Below, in pieces: positions 43,409 to 54,284 of a DNA stretch of 64,000 bases. How positions within the stretch are numbered: the first letter of the stretch is position 1; each line of letters begins with the position of its first letter. Source of the DNA: Paraspadella gotoi (taxonomy: Eukaryota; Chaetognatha); assembly GCA_051294375.1 (NCBI GenBank), contig JBJCIZ010000239.1, positions 6,557,545 to 6,621,544 of the forward strand, read 5' to 3'. Below the pieces are notes generated by a model, which saw only the letters and a list, made by a program, of their open reading frames with translations, ran no database searches and was not told the origin of the DNA. A program made the translations under genes and the position numbers.

Positions 43409-44425
43409 TAGGCGTTGAAAAATAACGAAATTATAAACAAAATCAAGTGAGGTACATTACTATTTTAGTTAATAAAAGTCTGTAGAATTCGAATGAATGA
43501 TAACCAATTTTTTTTGTATGTCTCATCTTCTTGTTCGGAAAAATGGCATTTTTGCAGCATTTATAAGGTGCTAATTAAAATGGAGCAAACATTAGTAGCA
43601 GTATAAGAGACATCAAATTATTAAGATAAGCCATATTTAACTTACATAATTGAAATAAAGGACCATATACATATTTATGGTAAGTTTATTACAAATTTTA
43701 TATTTATTAAATAGTTTGTTAGCCTATATTTATTAAAAAATAATAATAAAAAAATAAAGCTTAAAGTGAAAAAATAAAAAAATTAAATTTTTAAAAACCG
43801 GATTTGAAATTCCTTACAAAAAAGTTAGGAATCATCAGAAAGTAGAATCCATTTTAAAAAAGTCTTCATTAAGTTAGGTTAAAAATAATTTAAAAACTAT
43901 TATTTTTGTTTAATTTTCAATTTTTGGTTTAAAATATATAGTGTTTCTGAATTTTGACCAACTTAATAAACATTAATTTGATATAAAAATTATAATCTTC
44001 TAAAATCAAAAACTTTTGCAAAGAATGCCAAAAATCCCATGAAAAAAAATTTTGAAAATATTAATTTTTTAACTTAAACCAATTTTACTCATAAATTATT
44101 AATAAATATAGTTAACTAACTTTTTATAAAAACATAAAATTTAGAAATAAACTTACCAACAATATCTTTATAAAGTCTTTATTTTTTATATTTCAAACGC
44201 TCATATAAATTTTAAAAATTTTAATAAATTTGATTATATCATACTTTGCATTATTTTATAACAATTTTATATACATTAAAAACCGATCATTTCCGACAAG
44301 AAAAGATAAAAAATTATACAAAAAATGGTCATCACCAATCGAATATCTACTGACTACATTACACTTAAAAATAGCTATGTACCTCACATGATTTGTTATA
44401 TTTTTTGTTATTTTTCAACGCTCTA
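43409..44425 (+). mobile_element. Foldback element FB-1, copy c (complete, error-rich)
   Basis: The only copy with both ends and both flanks in one piece: TAGGCGTTGAAAAATAACG at the left, CAACGCTCTA at the right, palindromic throughout. Opposite orientation to copies a and b. The flanking TA fits a TA target-site duplication. Confidence 0.7.
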
Positions 44426-45505
44426 GTGGGCTAGATTAGTGAAGGGCGTTGGGGGAAGTTGTGGGCGAATGGTGGGGAGTAAGTCGTGGGCGATGCTGAG
44501 AGCAAACTTGGAGAATGGTCGCAGAATATTTAGTGTGGTGAGTTAGGAAGGAATTGCGCGATCAAGGTGAGTGAAAGAGTAGGGGGGGCAATGTGATGAT
44601 AAAAAGATGGAGCTGAGAGGACGGTGGTAATGTATTGGAGGTTAAGTGGAGGAAAAAAAAGGCGTGGGGTTAATTTGAGGTTGTTAAATCTTTAAAAAAT
44701 AATATATTTAAATTAAAATTAAAAATACAACGAAAAAGGATTTTCTACTACAGACCAGATTTCGCCGCCACTAATGTCCGTTTTTAGTTCCCCCTCACGC
44801 TCCCCCTCTCTCTCGCCACGTGAACGTTAGTCGCGCGGTCGACCTCTTGTGGCGCTGAATGCGCTGAACGTCGGCTATGCAAGTGAGTGACAGTGAGCGA
44901 TGAGGAGTAAGAGCGGTTGAAATGTGAATGAGTGGGAAAAAGTGATTCCAGTATTTAAACGTATTTCACTCGATGCAAATGACAACCAACAAAAGATTTT
45001 AGCTAAGTAATAAAATTATGTTAATGAAAAAAAATCCTTTTCTGTTTAGTAATTTTTAAAAAATTCTAAGAATTAATTTTGGTGGTGGGACGTTTGTGTT
45101 GTCCTTTGTGGAATTAGAGAGATCATCTGCACCCAACACACAGGTTAATAACTGGTTCGAAAATTAAAAAAAAGAATTTTGGAAATTTTGGGCAATTAAA
45201 ATGTACCATAAATGAAGAATAAATCACGTGTGTTAATATATCCAAACTAAAAACCTAAAATAGTGAAATTTTCATATAAAAGAGTAGACAACCGCTTTGG
45301 GCAAACGAGTGTTCACATTTAATTTTATGCGGCGAGCTTGCCTACAAATTTGTTTTTTTAAAAAAACATTAAAATTATAATCCTTTGATACAAAATCAGA
45401 TATTTGATATTTTATTATTATCCCCAATCATTTATTTTTACTTTGGCATTCTGATACTATCATTTAGGTCAATATGACGGAAATAAGTATACGTGAATGA
45501 AAGAA

Positions 45506-45576
<71 letters not shown>

Positions 45577-45683
45577 CAATTCTTGCGTAGCATATGAGAA
45601 AGAGAAAGAAGAAACGAAGCTAGGCTCTACACACTCTTTGGTTCTCAATCTATTACGGTTTTCCACGCGCCTCTCTCTCTCTC

Positions 45684-45779
<96 letters not shown>

Positions 45780-45810
45780 GTCTCTCTCCTCTCTCCTTTT
45801 CCGATTTTCT
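44426..45810 (+). repeat. Block S, error-rich copy with GA/TC arrays
   Basis: Direct counterpart of 36,569-37,590 and of the complement of 32,820-34,138. GA array 45,508-45,574; TC arrays 45,670-45,795. Ends at a 25-N gap. Confidence 0.8.
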
Positions 45811-45835
45811 NNNNNNNNNNNNNNNNNNNNNNNNN
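45811..45835. other. Assembly gap (25 N)
   Basis: Placeholder gap inside block S. The matching intact copy (32,816-32,840) suggests little or no sequence is missing. Confidence 1.
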
Positions 45836-45995
45836 GGCCTCAGATGTCAATTGGCGTCAGCACGCATGCGTCGGCGCCGGCCTCTGAATCCGGTCGCTTT
45901 TCCGGCCGGCGCCATGTCGGCCGGAACTTCCGGCCGCCGGCCCATACTTCAACTCCTTTAAAAAAGTGGGAGAGAAGGGAAGAACGAAGGAGGGG

Positions 45996-46042
<47 letters not shown>
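45836..46042 (+). repeat. GC-rich part of block S, second copy
   Basis: Reverse complement of 32,640-32,815, including CCGGAACTTCCGG at 45,921-45,933. It ends in a GA array (45,998-46,040). Confidence 0.8.
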
Positions 46043-46601
46043 TTTAAAAAATCCTTGAATCTTTCGCTGATGTCGGAAATATTGTTGTTGTTGTCGTCGT
46101 CGTTGGGGGAGGAAGAGATATTCTAAAAAAAATATTTTTTTCGATTTTTAGAGATTTGAATGATATATATAAATATAATTGTATGCTCAAAACGATTTGC
46201 AGCCCGTATGTATGCGCAATAATCGTCTTTTCTCTTCTCCATCAATATGTGGTTGTCTTCTCAGAGGAATGGAGGCCTTTACCCACCTATCAAAAATCAG
46301 CTTATTAGTTATTTATTGATTTAATATATGAATTGATATTGGATATATTTAATGGGTACTACCAATTTAACAAAACGATTAAGCGACGAAATAAAACAAA
46401 AAATATTAAACGAAAACAAAAAACAAAACAAAAAAACTAACCTAAGTTAATCTGTTTCGAAATCGTTCGATCGTTAAGAGCGAGTCGTTCTGTATTCATT
46501 AAAACATCCAGATTTCACTGTACCGAATCACAAATTAAAATCCCGAGTTTCTAAAAATTTTCGCTTGAAAGGGATTCCGCTTTCTCTCTCTCTCTCTCTC
46601 T
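46043..46601. other. AT-rich intergenic sequence
   Basis: Unique DNA with a short GTC array (46,084-46,105) and A-rich runs. A TC array leads into the gap. No gene seen. Confidence 0.4.
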
Positions 46602-46626
46602 NNNNNNNNNNNNNNNNNNNNNNNNN
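46602..46626. other. Assembly gap (25 N)
   Basis: Placeholder gap at the end of a TC array. Confidence 1.
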
Positions 46627-46769
46627 GGGCTTCAAAGAAAAGTAAGGGTTGAGGAAAAAAAAAGACAGGCGAAAAAAAACTTTGGTTGGGAAGATTGGGT
46701 CTGTATTCAAGGCCTGCTGTTTTTGATCGCTCGTTGAAGCATCGAATGGGAGGGCGCGGCATTGGTTGC

Positions 46770-47285
46770 GGCATTAAAAGGGTTGTCTCTAAATACCGAC
46801 GTTACGGCGACGCATTGAGTGCCATGCTTTAGCGTACCTGAACCGGCGATCATGAACGTTAAGAAATGACAGTCAAAGAAATAAAATTCGTTTACAGAAA
46901 AAAGTTGTTAGTGTATTGAATTGCGTGTTTTTGGAGATCAACAATGAGAAACGAAGAAAAGATTTTGAGTTTCTCAGCCCTCTCTCAATCAGAAAGGGGT
47001 ATAGAACAAAAGGGAGGAGGGGAGGAGGCCGTGACGATAGCGAATGGGGGAGTAGGGTGAAAGGGCAAAGTATGTATTGAAAGGAATTGGAAATTTGAAA
47101 AACATGTATCGCTTAATAATAAAAAAAGAATATTATTGACTTGTAGGTCGTAGATAAAGAAAGGACTATAAGAGCAATAAGAAGCGAAAATTCGTATCTT
47201 TCTCTGAGTCAGAGAGAGAGAGAAGAGCAAAATGCGTCCGCGCACGCATAGGTTAAACATATGGGAGTATGCAGAGAGAGATGTT
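46770..47285 (+). repeat. Family D interspersed repeat, copy 1
   Basis: TCTCTAAATACCGACGTTAC, AATAAAATTCG, GAGTTTCTCAGCC, AATCAGAAAGGGGTATAGAA and GGTTAAACATATGG occur in this order and, inverted, in 58,180-58,605. The copies are clearly diverged, so this is a true dispersed repeat rather than an assembly duplicate. No coding frame; type unknown. Confidence 0.65.
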
Positions 47286-48195
47286 GGAAACGAAAAGAGC
47301 AGGAAACGGTGATGAGGAGTGATGAAGTGAGTAGGCAGAGATTTAGATTCATAGTAGCACTGAGATGTAGCAGACGCTGTGGTACTTTAATAAGTTTAAT
47401 GTCGTGTGCGAGAGAGAGAGAGCAATAATGTAATATTGGATCTAAATTATGAGGTTGTACTATTTATTGTCGATAAAATTAGAGCGGACCAGAAATGCAT
47501 TATACAGTAAATATTTTCAGAGCACAATCAGGTGCTATTCTGCGGTACTCATGCGCTACATACCACCTCTTGCATACTGCTCATATCCAACAGTAATCGG
47601 ACGCGCGGGAGAGAGGATAAGAATATATTTCCACTTATCTAGGAGAGTACTTCGCGTAATTTATGATGCATATGGCGCAACAGAAAGCGACGAGGCAGGA
47701 CTGCGCTGCGGTTGCGACTTCGCCTCGGTTATGTAACTGGTTCGAATAAATTGCTAATATGTTATGTCGTCTGCGCTCTATGTTGTCGTTGTTCGAGTCG
47801 GTCGCATTGTATCGTACATGGCGTCGTTCGTCAAATAGAATGGTCGCATCGAGCTCTGTCATTGTCGGGGGTCGCTCTGGCTGGGCTTCGACGGGATAGT
47901 GCGTTTGCGATAAGCAGCAGCGGACAACTCCACACCGGTGCGAGCTACGTTTTTCGTATTAGTTATTCCGAGAGAGAGACAGCCGCGTTGCGCAAAGTTT
48001 TATTCCTCAATGGCATCTTCACCGTTTGGTTTGTTTTGCATATTTTCAACAATATTTCATTAAGTCATGATTAAAACAAGATTTCAAAATCATACATTTT
48101 TTAGAAGACATAGAGAATCGCTTGACGACGAACACGACCGTTGACTTTATCAGGCGGCGTCGGTGGCTGCGTTGAAGAATGTCAAGGGTGGCCAT
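47286..48195. other. Unique region with two unassigned open frames
   Basis: Balanced base composition, unlike the surroundings. Plus frames at 47,449-47,736 (95 codons) and 47,712-48,074 (120 codons) overlap. Neither is low complexity and neither contains a domain I know. Stops are few here, so it could hold exons, but no convincing splice sites or conserved motif could be fixed by eye. Confidence 0.25.
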
Positions 48196-48340
48196 TGGCA
48201 AAGACCTAAATGGGTTAATGGCTAAAAAAAAAGGTGCCATCGGACTTGATGGCAAAGACCTAAATGGATTGTGCGCCGCACGAAATGGCAAAAGTTAGCG
48301 CGACGCACTTGCTGAGATGGCAAAAAAAAAGGTGGCGCGA
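48196..48340 (+). repeat. Diverged short tandem repeats
   Basis: GGCAAAGACCTAAATGG occurs at about 48,196 and 48,251, and ATGGCnAAAAAAAAAGGTG at about 48,219 and 48,316. This points to old local duplications of about 55-97 bp. Confidence 0.6.
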
Positions 48341-48680
48341 AACTGCGTATGCGACGGCTCAGACATTGGCGTTCAACAAACTTATCAGTTTATTTCAGGA
48401 AATAATTGAAAAAGAATTAAAAAAGGAAAGTCAGGAGATTTTATTCGTGAGAACGAATCGTGATTCGCCCTCCGGGTTGTGTGGCGGGAGGGGGGAGGCA
48501 AAAGGGGGGGGATTCGAGGTTATGGTGTTTTGGTGCGAGAGTTCGAACAGAACGGTGTTTATGGCAATACGACTTTTGCCGCAGAGGGGAAAGCGATACG
48601 CAGATGTCCGAGAACTTCCCGCCAAAAAACACAATGATAAAAAATATTATAGAGAATTTGAATTATTTTTTTTTTTTTAA
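48264..48680 (+). CDS. Unassigned open frame, possible exon
   Basis: This is the longest open frame in the window not dominated by simple repeats: 138 codons from ATG at 48,264, ending in a poly-Phe run encoded by a T tract. The middle reads FNKLISLFQEIIEKELKKES (helical, charged), then a Gly/Arg-rich part, then NRTVFMAIRLLPQRGKRYAD. I recognise no family. The start lies inside diverged tandem repeats and the end in a T tract, which weakens the case. No promoter or splice evidence. Confidence 0.15.
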   Translation: MDCAPHEMAKVSATHLLRWQKKRWRETAYATAQTLAFNKLISLFQEIIEKELKKESQEILFVRTNRDSPSGLCGGRGEAKGGGFEVMVFWCESSNRTVFMAIRLLPQRGKRYADVRELPAKKHNDKKYYREFELFFFF

Positions 48681-48846
48681 AGGATTTTTTTTTTCTTCGG
48701 GTGTTTTCTTCAAGTCGATGTGTGTTTGGGAGTTTAGGCGATAAAATTGTCAACATATTTTAGTGATTTTTTTTGGTTTATTGGAGGCGGGGTTTTGGCT
48801 ATAGGGGAGGAAAAGCGAAAAAGTTGAGAAGAGAGAGAGAGAGAAA

Positions 48847-48886
<40 letters not shown>

Positions 48887-49190
48887 AGAAGAGAAGAAAG
48901 CCTCATAGATAAAAACTTTAAGGTAATTGCCGACCATTAAAAACCGCCTTTCGTTATTTTCATTTAATAAATCTAATTCAAACTTTAATCAAACGAGATT
49001 TCACCACTAACAAACGTTAATGTATTTCTCTCGTTTCAACATTCGATATCCGTTCTTAAAGCGAAACCGGAGAACTCGGGCAGGAACGAGAGTCACTCGA
49101 GAGATTCAAATAGATGATGCGTCCATAAAAATGAAAAAATAAAAAAATTATCTCCACGGAGACTTTGAATCCCTGACGCCGCCATAAAAA
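48681..49190. other. T-rich and GA sequence, no gene
   Basis: T run (48,666-48,700), GA arrays (48,830-48,895), then unique AT-rich DNA. Nothing assigned. Confidence 0.45.
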
Positions 49191-49400
49191 TGCCCAGATC
49201 GAAGGAGATTCTCTCTTCCCCACATCTGGTGGTTCTTCTTCCCTCTTCTTCCCTCCTTTTCTCTTTTCCTTTATTCCCACAATCCTGGTGGTCTTTCCTT
49301 CCTCTTCTTCCCTCTTTTTCTCTTTTTCCTTTATTTCCCCACATCTGTGGTTCTTTCTTCCTCTTTTCCCTTTTCTCTTTATTTGTCTCACCTTCTCCCC
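49191..49400. repeat. Pyrimidine-rich tandem repeat (~60 bp units)
   Basis: Three related units around CCACATCTGGTGGTTCTTC, CACAATCCTGGTGGTCTTTC and CCACATCTGTGGTTCTTTC, each followed by CTTCTTCCCTC and TTTTCTCTTTT. Spacing is about 60-68 bp. Confidence 0.75.
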
Positions 49401-49623
49401 TTTCCGTAAAAACCTCAAGGCTTCAAAAAGATCCCCTGCACACAACCCAAACCCCTCCGCCCTCACCCGCCATTGGTCGACGTCAGAGAGAAATATGAAA
49501 TGACGACGACAACCAAACAACAACTAATAACAACGAAAATTAAGTTTTCTTCCAGAGTCACCGTGATATCTGATCGAGATGGGAAATCGGGAATGGGGGA
49601 AAGAGAGAGAGAGAGAGAGGAGA

Positions 49624-49662
<39 letters not shown>

Positions 49663-49874
49663 AGGAGATCTATGGCTAGGATTAGAAAGAGGGATACTGA
49701 TCACTGATTACTGAAGGGGCAATTTTGTGGTACAAAGAGGAAAAAAAAGGGATCCGGATTGAGGTGAAGGTCCTAAAAGAGAAAAAAAAGAGAAAAAAGA
49801 AAAGAACTTTGAACTTTTTTACATGGTTTTAAAAAAATAGCAGCCGGCAACAATTGCTGCCATTGTGTAGAAAG

Positions 49875-49934
<60 letters not shown>

Positions 49935-50019
49935 CGGATATGGAAGTTTGAATCTGGCGAAAAAATGAAATGGTGCACATTTTCTTTGGGAAAAGGCGGA
50001 AAAGTGGGAGGGATCGAGA
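49401..50019. other. Unique sequence with GA arrays
   Basis: GA arrays at 49,600-49,665 and 49,877-49,935. The unique parts show no recognisable gene. Confidence 0.45.
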
Positions 50020-50260
50020 GGGAGCGAGAGGGGGTCGAGGGAAAAAGCCGATTCCGAGGGGGGCGCTTTCCCGAAAGGAGGCGGGCGCCCAACCGGCGCG
50101 GCCCGGAGCGGCGTCGAGCAGATTCCACTGAACGTCCGAACGGACGCGCCGCTCAAATGGCTGACGCAGCGCCCGCCGACGCCGCGAGTAAAACAAACGG
50201 CGAATAACGTTTTTTGGCCGCCCGCCATTTTTCCATCGACGCCGGAGCTGAACCTCCGAC
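50020..50260 (+). promoter_or_regulatory. CpG-rich promoter-like stretch with candidate start codon
   Basis: Densest CpG region of the window. It contains GGGCGCTTTCCCGAAAGG (E2F-like TTTCCCG), GGAGGCGGGCGCCC (GC-box-like), and downstream CCGCCATTTTT (50,222-50,232, YY1-like). A start codon at 50,157 (CAAATGGCTG) opens a 16-residue frame, MADAAPADAASKTNGE, stopping at 50,207. A possible splice donor CGA|GTAAAA near 50,187 would instead make it a first coding exon. Everything downstream of the composition is inference. Confidence 0.35.
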
Positions 50261-50724
50261 CTACAACGCCCCCTCTAATCGCTCTCCATCTTCCCTTCTC
50301 GTTCTCAGCCTCGCTCTGGCCACTAGACCCCTTATATACTTTCTTCCCTCTCTCTCTCCGCCCCTTCCCCCCAAACCCCCAATCGATTCCCCCTTCCCTC
50401 CAACTGCCAAATTCCCCCTACAGCGAAATCCAAGTTTTCTCCTGGTCGGTGAATTCGGCCAAAAAATTTCCTTTACCCTGATATAAACAAGATTCCACCC
50501 GAACGGAACTCCGTTTTTCCCGGAAAAATACCCGCCGCAAATTTTTCGGCCCGCCGGAAGGGTTTGCGAAAACGGCCGGGGTGGGTCGCCGGACGCCGGA
50601 CTGCCGGACGCCGGAAATTTCCGGTAAGGGGTGAGGTGGGGAATTGTGCGATCAGCGAGAAAGGTTGTCGGGAACGTGAGAGAAAGAACAATTTCCTAGC
50701 CGTTGCTGAGGAGATTTAAACAAC
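50261..50724. other. GC-rich sequence with GCCGGACGCCGGA repeats
   Basis: A C-rich part (50,270-50,440), then a palindromic GC-rich part (50,510-50,635) with tandem GCCGGACGCCGGA units and GGAAATTTCC. A good splice-donor-like CCGGTAAGG lies at about 50,620. No exon could be defined. Confidence 0.35.
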
Positions 50725-50838
50725 AAATCAATCAATAACAATCAATCAATCCATTAAACAATCAATTCAAACATCGCAATCAATCAATCAATCAATCAAT
50801 CATCAATCAATCAATCATTCAATCAATCAAACATTTCT
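50725..50838. repeat. (AATC)n microsatellite
   Basis: CAATCAATCAATCAATC array with small interruptions. Confidence 0.95.
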
Positions 50839-50859
50839 TTAAATGCCTTAATTTTTCCT

Positions 50860-51178
50860 CCTCTCCTGGTCCTCAATCAACTTTCCTCTCGGTTCGCCTC
50901 TTTCCTCCTCTTTGCATTTCTCCTTCCTTTCCTCGCTTTGCTTCCCTTACTGTCCTTTCTTCCTTCCTTCCTCGCTTTGTTTCCCTTCTTTCCCTTTCTT
51001 CCTTCCTCCTCGCCACCTTTTGCTTCCTTCTTTCCTTTCTTCCTTCCTTTCCTCGCTTTGCTTCCATTTCTTTCCTTTCTTTTACTTCATCGGCTTTGCT
51101 TCCTTCTTTTCCCTTTCTTCCTTCCTTTTCCTCGCTTTGCTTCCTTCTATTCCTTCTTTCCTTCCTACCTTTGCTATC
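50860..51178. repeat. ~39-bp pyrimidine minisatellite
   Basis: Repeated CCTCGCTTTGCTTCC blocks (about 50,932, 50,971, 51,052, 51,131) separated by CTTTCTTCCTTCCTT. Spacing is about 39 bp or a multiple. Frames across it are Phe/Leu/Ser/Pro-rich artefacts. Confidence 0.85.
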
Positions 51179-51330
51179 CTTCTTGAAGATCCTTTTGTTC
51201 CTATGGCTATCACCTTCCTGCGCTTATATGCTGTCCTTATCTTGTCCTTATCTTCTGTCCTTTCTGTTAGACATCGGAAGGGATACCTCAGAAGAAGGCA
51301 TGCCTAAATTGTTTGTCTTAACACAATTAA
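51179..51330. other. Unassigned sequence
   Basis: Short unique stretch between the minisatellite and the palindrome. It has CTTATCTTGTCCTTATCTTC repeats only. Confidence 0.4.
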
Positions 51331-51877
51331 CCCAGTGGAACCATGTACCTTTCTAATACCGATCAAAAAACTGTAGGACTTATTTAAAATGAATGTTTTA
51401 TACAGAAAAGTTTATAAAAATTGAATTCTAAAAAGGTATCATAATGGTAAGGACTTATCTTGATATATGTTTATCTCAAAAAAAATTTAACAATATGTAA
51501 AAGTATGTAAAAGTTAACAGACAGTACATTAGGACACACTATAATAAAAACCTTTATTAATATATAAAAATAAAATTATTATAATTAAAAATATAATTAT
51601 TAATGAAAATCACTGTTTGTAAACTAAAACATTTTTTGGTTTGATTTTTTTAGAAAACTTAATTTAATCTTTAAACCTTAATTAAAATACCTAATAGCTA
51701 ATTCCTATCCCTAAGTTATCTCTTTTAACCTTAATCCTTAACTAAAACTTAAAACTAATTCCTTGACCCAACTTTATCTCCTAACCATAATATTAATAAA
51801 GTTTGATTTGGTAATTTATATGCTATAATATAAAAGAAAACCAATTTTTTCTGGACGTAACATGATACTTTATTTGA

Positions 51878-51959
51878 ATAAGCACTGATCTTCAGAGACT
51901 TCTGTCTCCCTCAAAGGTTCATAACAAAAATGAGGAAGACAGAAAAATCAGTGCTTATG
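51878..51959. repeat. Stem-loop between TTAGG-like tracts
   Basis: ATAAGCACTGAT (51,878-51,889) pairs perfectly with ATCAGTGCTTAT (51,948-51,959). Inside, TTCTGTCTCCCTC pairs approximately with GAGGAAGACAGAA. The loop is about 16 nt. The same stem-loop occurs at 63,052-63,131 and, damaged, at about 56,785-56,870. Confidence 0.8.
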
Positions 51960-53135
51960 CCAAAATTATAACTCTGAACAAACAACAATAAAATCCTAAG
52001 CCTTAATCCTTAACTAAAATTTTAACCTAAACCTTAAACTAACCTTTTACCCAATCCTTATGTCTAATCCATAATCTCATCATTAATTCATTGACAAAAT
52101 TATCGAAGTAAAAAAATTCTTTAAATCTATGTTTAACCTCAAATTGGGCGCTTTCGGAAAAGAGTGCAAAGGGAGAGACTGGGACAAAAGCGAGTTAAGG
52201 TGGAAAAGACGAAATTGTGTTGGGACGAAATTTAAAGGTGGCGAGGGCAAGCTTTGAGTCGGATCAAAAGGGATGTAAGCATGGTAAGCAGTAGCAGCTT
52301 GAGAAAGCATAGAACTAACTCCTCGTTAGTGAAGCAGAGAAAAACAAGTTGCGGTTGAAAGTATGAAGAAAAGTCTACTTAAGAATACGTATCAATTACT
52401 ACAGGGTAGTGATCAAAACTTAGAAATCCGTATCACTTCATCTTTTTTATTTTTTGACGGATCGGGTGCATTTAAAGGAAAAATTTAATTAAAGATACAT
52501 AACCCAGACCTTGTTCTAACTATTAAAGCAATGCGCGACAAGCACTGCTGCAAAAACCACTCATGCCACAGCACCCAAAATAATCACAGCTGCTCTTCAT
52601 AAATGCTTCTGAAAGATTGAGCTACAGCTCGTAGACTGTTTACCCTACGCCATTGATATTTTGGTTGAACATACTGGGTCTCCCTTTAAAACGCCTTCCT
52701 TAGCACAGTTTAGGGAAATAGATGTGGATATTTTCAAGCCCGAAAATCATTTAGTCAAAAATTTAAATGTTGCTGCAGCTGAAATCTTTATTTTTTCAGC
52801 TGTATACAAACAATGCCTTTGTTACAGCCATGCACAATAACACCAAGAGTATGGCTCTTATCATGCCAAGAAATGGAATCTGAGAACAAATAGTAGACGC
52901 GCAAATGGAATTTTGCCCAGTAGCAAAAATATAAGGAAGTATTTTTCTTTCACTGATGCTGCAGTAGATTACATTAAGCAATTTACATGATATTTACACA
53001 GAGAGTCCCAACTACACCAGTTATTGATTTCATAAGCTCACAGAGATGGTACTTAACAGAGTGGCTGATACTGTGTGAACTTAGGAAAAAAAAGAAATTT
53101 TTACAGCATCTTAAAATTGCTTTTATTAATTAAGG

Positions 53136-53549
53136 TTAAAAAGGTCTTGTTACACTGCGGCAGTTTAATGGCCATAGGATAGTAAATATTTCTAAATAGA
53201 GTTCTTCATTTTCTTTCTTAGAAATTTTTCTTTTAGCATAGAAATGATCTACTAGCGTGCATATTGTTTGTTTTGGGTATCTTACAATGTTACCTGCAGC
53301 ATCCTTATAAATGGCCCTAATCGACTCGCGCTTGAGCGCAGGGCTTCCCGACTTAGAATAGTAGTTATTCCTATTCTTAATAGCCTTCTTAATAATATTA
53401 CATACTGCTAGTGAATATATACATATACATACATATATAGTATATACATATATAACATATTTAGAAATGGTTTTAAGATCTAAACCGGCGCAAGAGCCAA
53501 TTAACCAATGTTGCATTCTTTTTAGTAGCTCAGCGTATTGTGAGAGCAA
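53136..53549 (-). CDS. Unassigned open frame inside block X
   Basis: 137 codons on the minus strand. The first third runs through a TATATG-type repeat (IYVYTIYVCICIY) and is suspect. The last ~75 codons (YYSKSGSPALKRESIRAIYK onward, with CTLVDHFYAKRKISKKENEE) look like ordinary protein but resemble no family I can name. The error-rich arm (about 54,990-55,400) keeps fragments of it, shifted by indels. It could be a piece of a decayed transposon protein. Confidence 0.2.
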   Translation of the reverse strand: MLSQYAELLKRMQHWLIGSCAGLDLKTISKYVIYVYTIYVCICIYSLAVCNIIKKAIKNRNNYYSKSGSPALKRESIRAIYKDAAGNIVRYPKQTICTLVDHFYAKRKISKKENEELYLEIFTILWPLNCRSVTRPF

Positions 53550-54172
53550 GAAAAAATAAAACTTATATTAGAAATAGAAACGTCAGTGATTATTTAGTGT
53601 ATTATAAAATAACAATCGATAAATTTTGCATATAAAATCTGGTAGTAAATACTATCTAAGTTTGATAATCACTATTAAAGAATGAACTACTTAACAATAC
53701 CAAAAAAATATTGAAAAGAGAAGAGAAAAGTAGCGCTCGTCCCTCTGAGGTTGGCGCATGGAATAGGTCAAGCCTGGGAATGGGAATGTAAAGAGAAAGA
53801 AACAATGACAACAATGACATGGCAAAACAAGAAGAGACAAGTTCAACAATGAATGCTTGACTAACATGGTATGGGTAATGAAACAATCTTTTGCTTTATT
53901 ACAAGTATAATTATAAGGTTTTTTTTTAATTTTACTGTCATCCCCGCGTTATTATGAATTGAGATATCACTGTATCATATTGTTTCCTTAACTGCATCAC
54001 ATGTTAAGGAGTCGCAAATCATCAATTCAGGATGACAAATTATCAGTCAGGAGTGACAAATTATCAGTCAGGAGTGACAAATAACGAGTTGAATTTCCCC
54101 AATTTAATTTAATTTCGACGATCCGACGAAATCTTTTAAATTCGGCGACCATTTTTTTTATTCGGAGCGAAC

Positions 54173-54284
54173 CGGAATGTCCATGTATCTAGTGACTTTG
54201 ATACTGAGAAGAGAGAAGAGAGGAGAGAGAGAGAGAGAGAGAGAGAGAAGAGAGAGAGAGGAGAAGAGAGAGAGAGAGAGAGAG
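54173..54284. repeat. GA-rich centre of the ~6-kb palindrome
   Basis: GA arrays form the spacer between the two arms, so the axis lies in simple-sequence DNA. Confidence 0.85.

Larger units (their letters stand above)
51331..54172 (+). repeat. Block X, left arm of a ~6-kb palindrome (clean copy)
   Basis: Complementary to 54,285-57,540, and its first 1.3 kb also to 62,383-63,690. In order it holds AT-rich DNA, degenerate TTAGG-like tracts (51,660-51,790 and 52,000-52,080) flanking a stem-loop (51,878-51,959), the GGCGCTTTCGGAAAA motif (52,146), a unique part (52,160-53,130), a (TATATG)-rich part (53,405-53,462) and GTCAGGAGTGACAAATTATC tandem units (54,020-54,085). No known transposase or polymerase is readable. 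Confidence 0.85.

Noticed and set aside
24517-46042. Segmental duplication or gene amplification
   Set aside because: Fixed 25-N gaps, mirrored orientation and one error-rich copy set point to assembly rather than biology.
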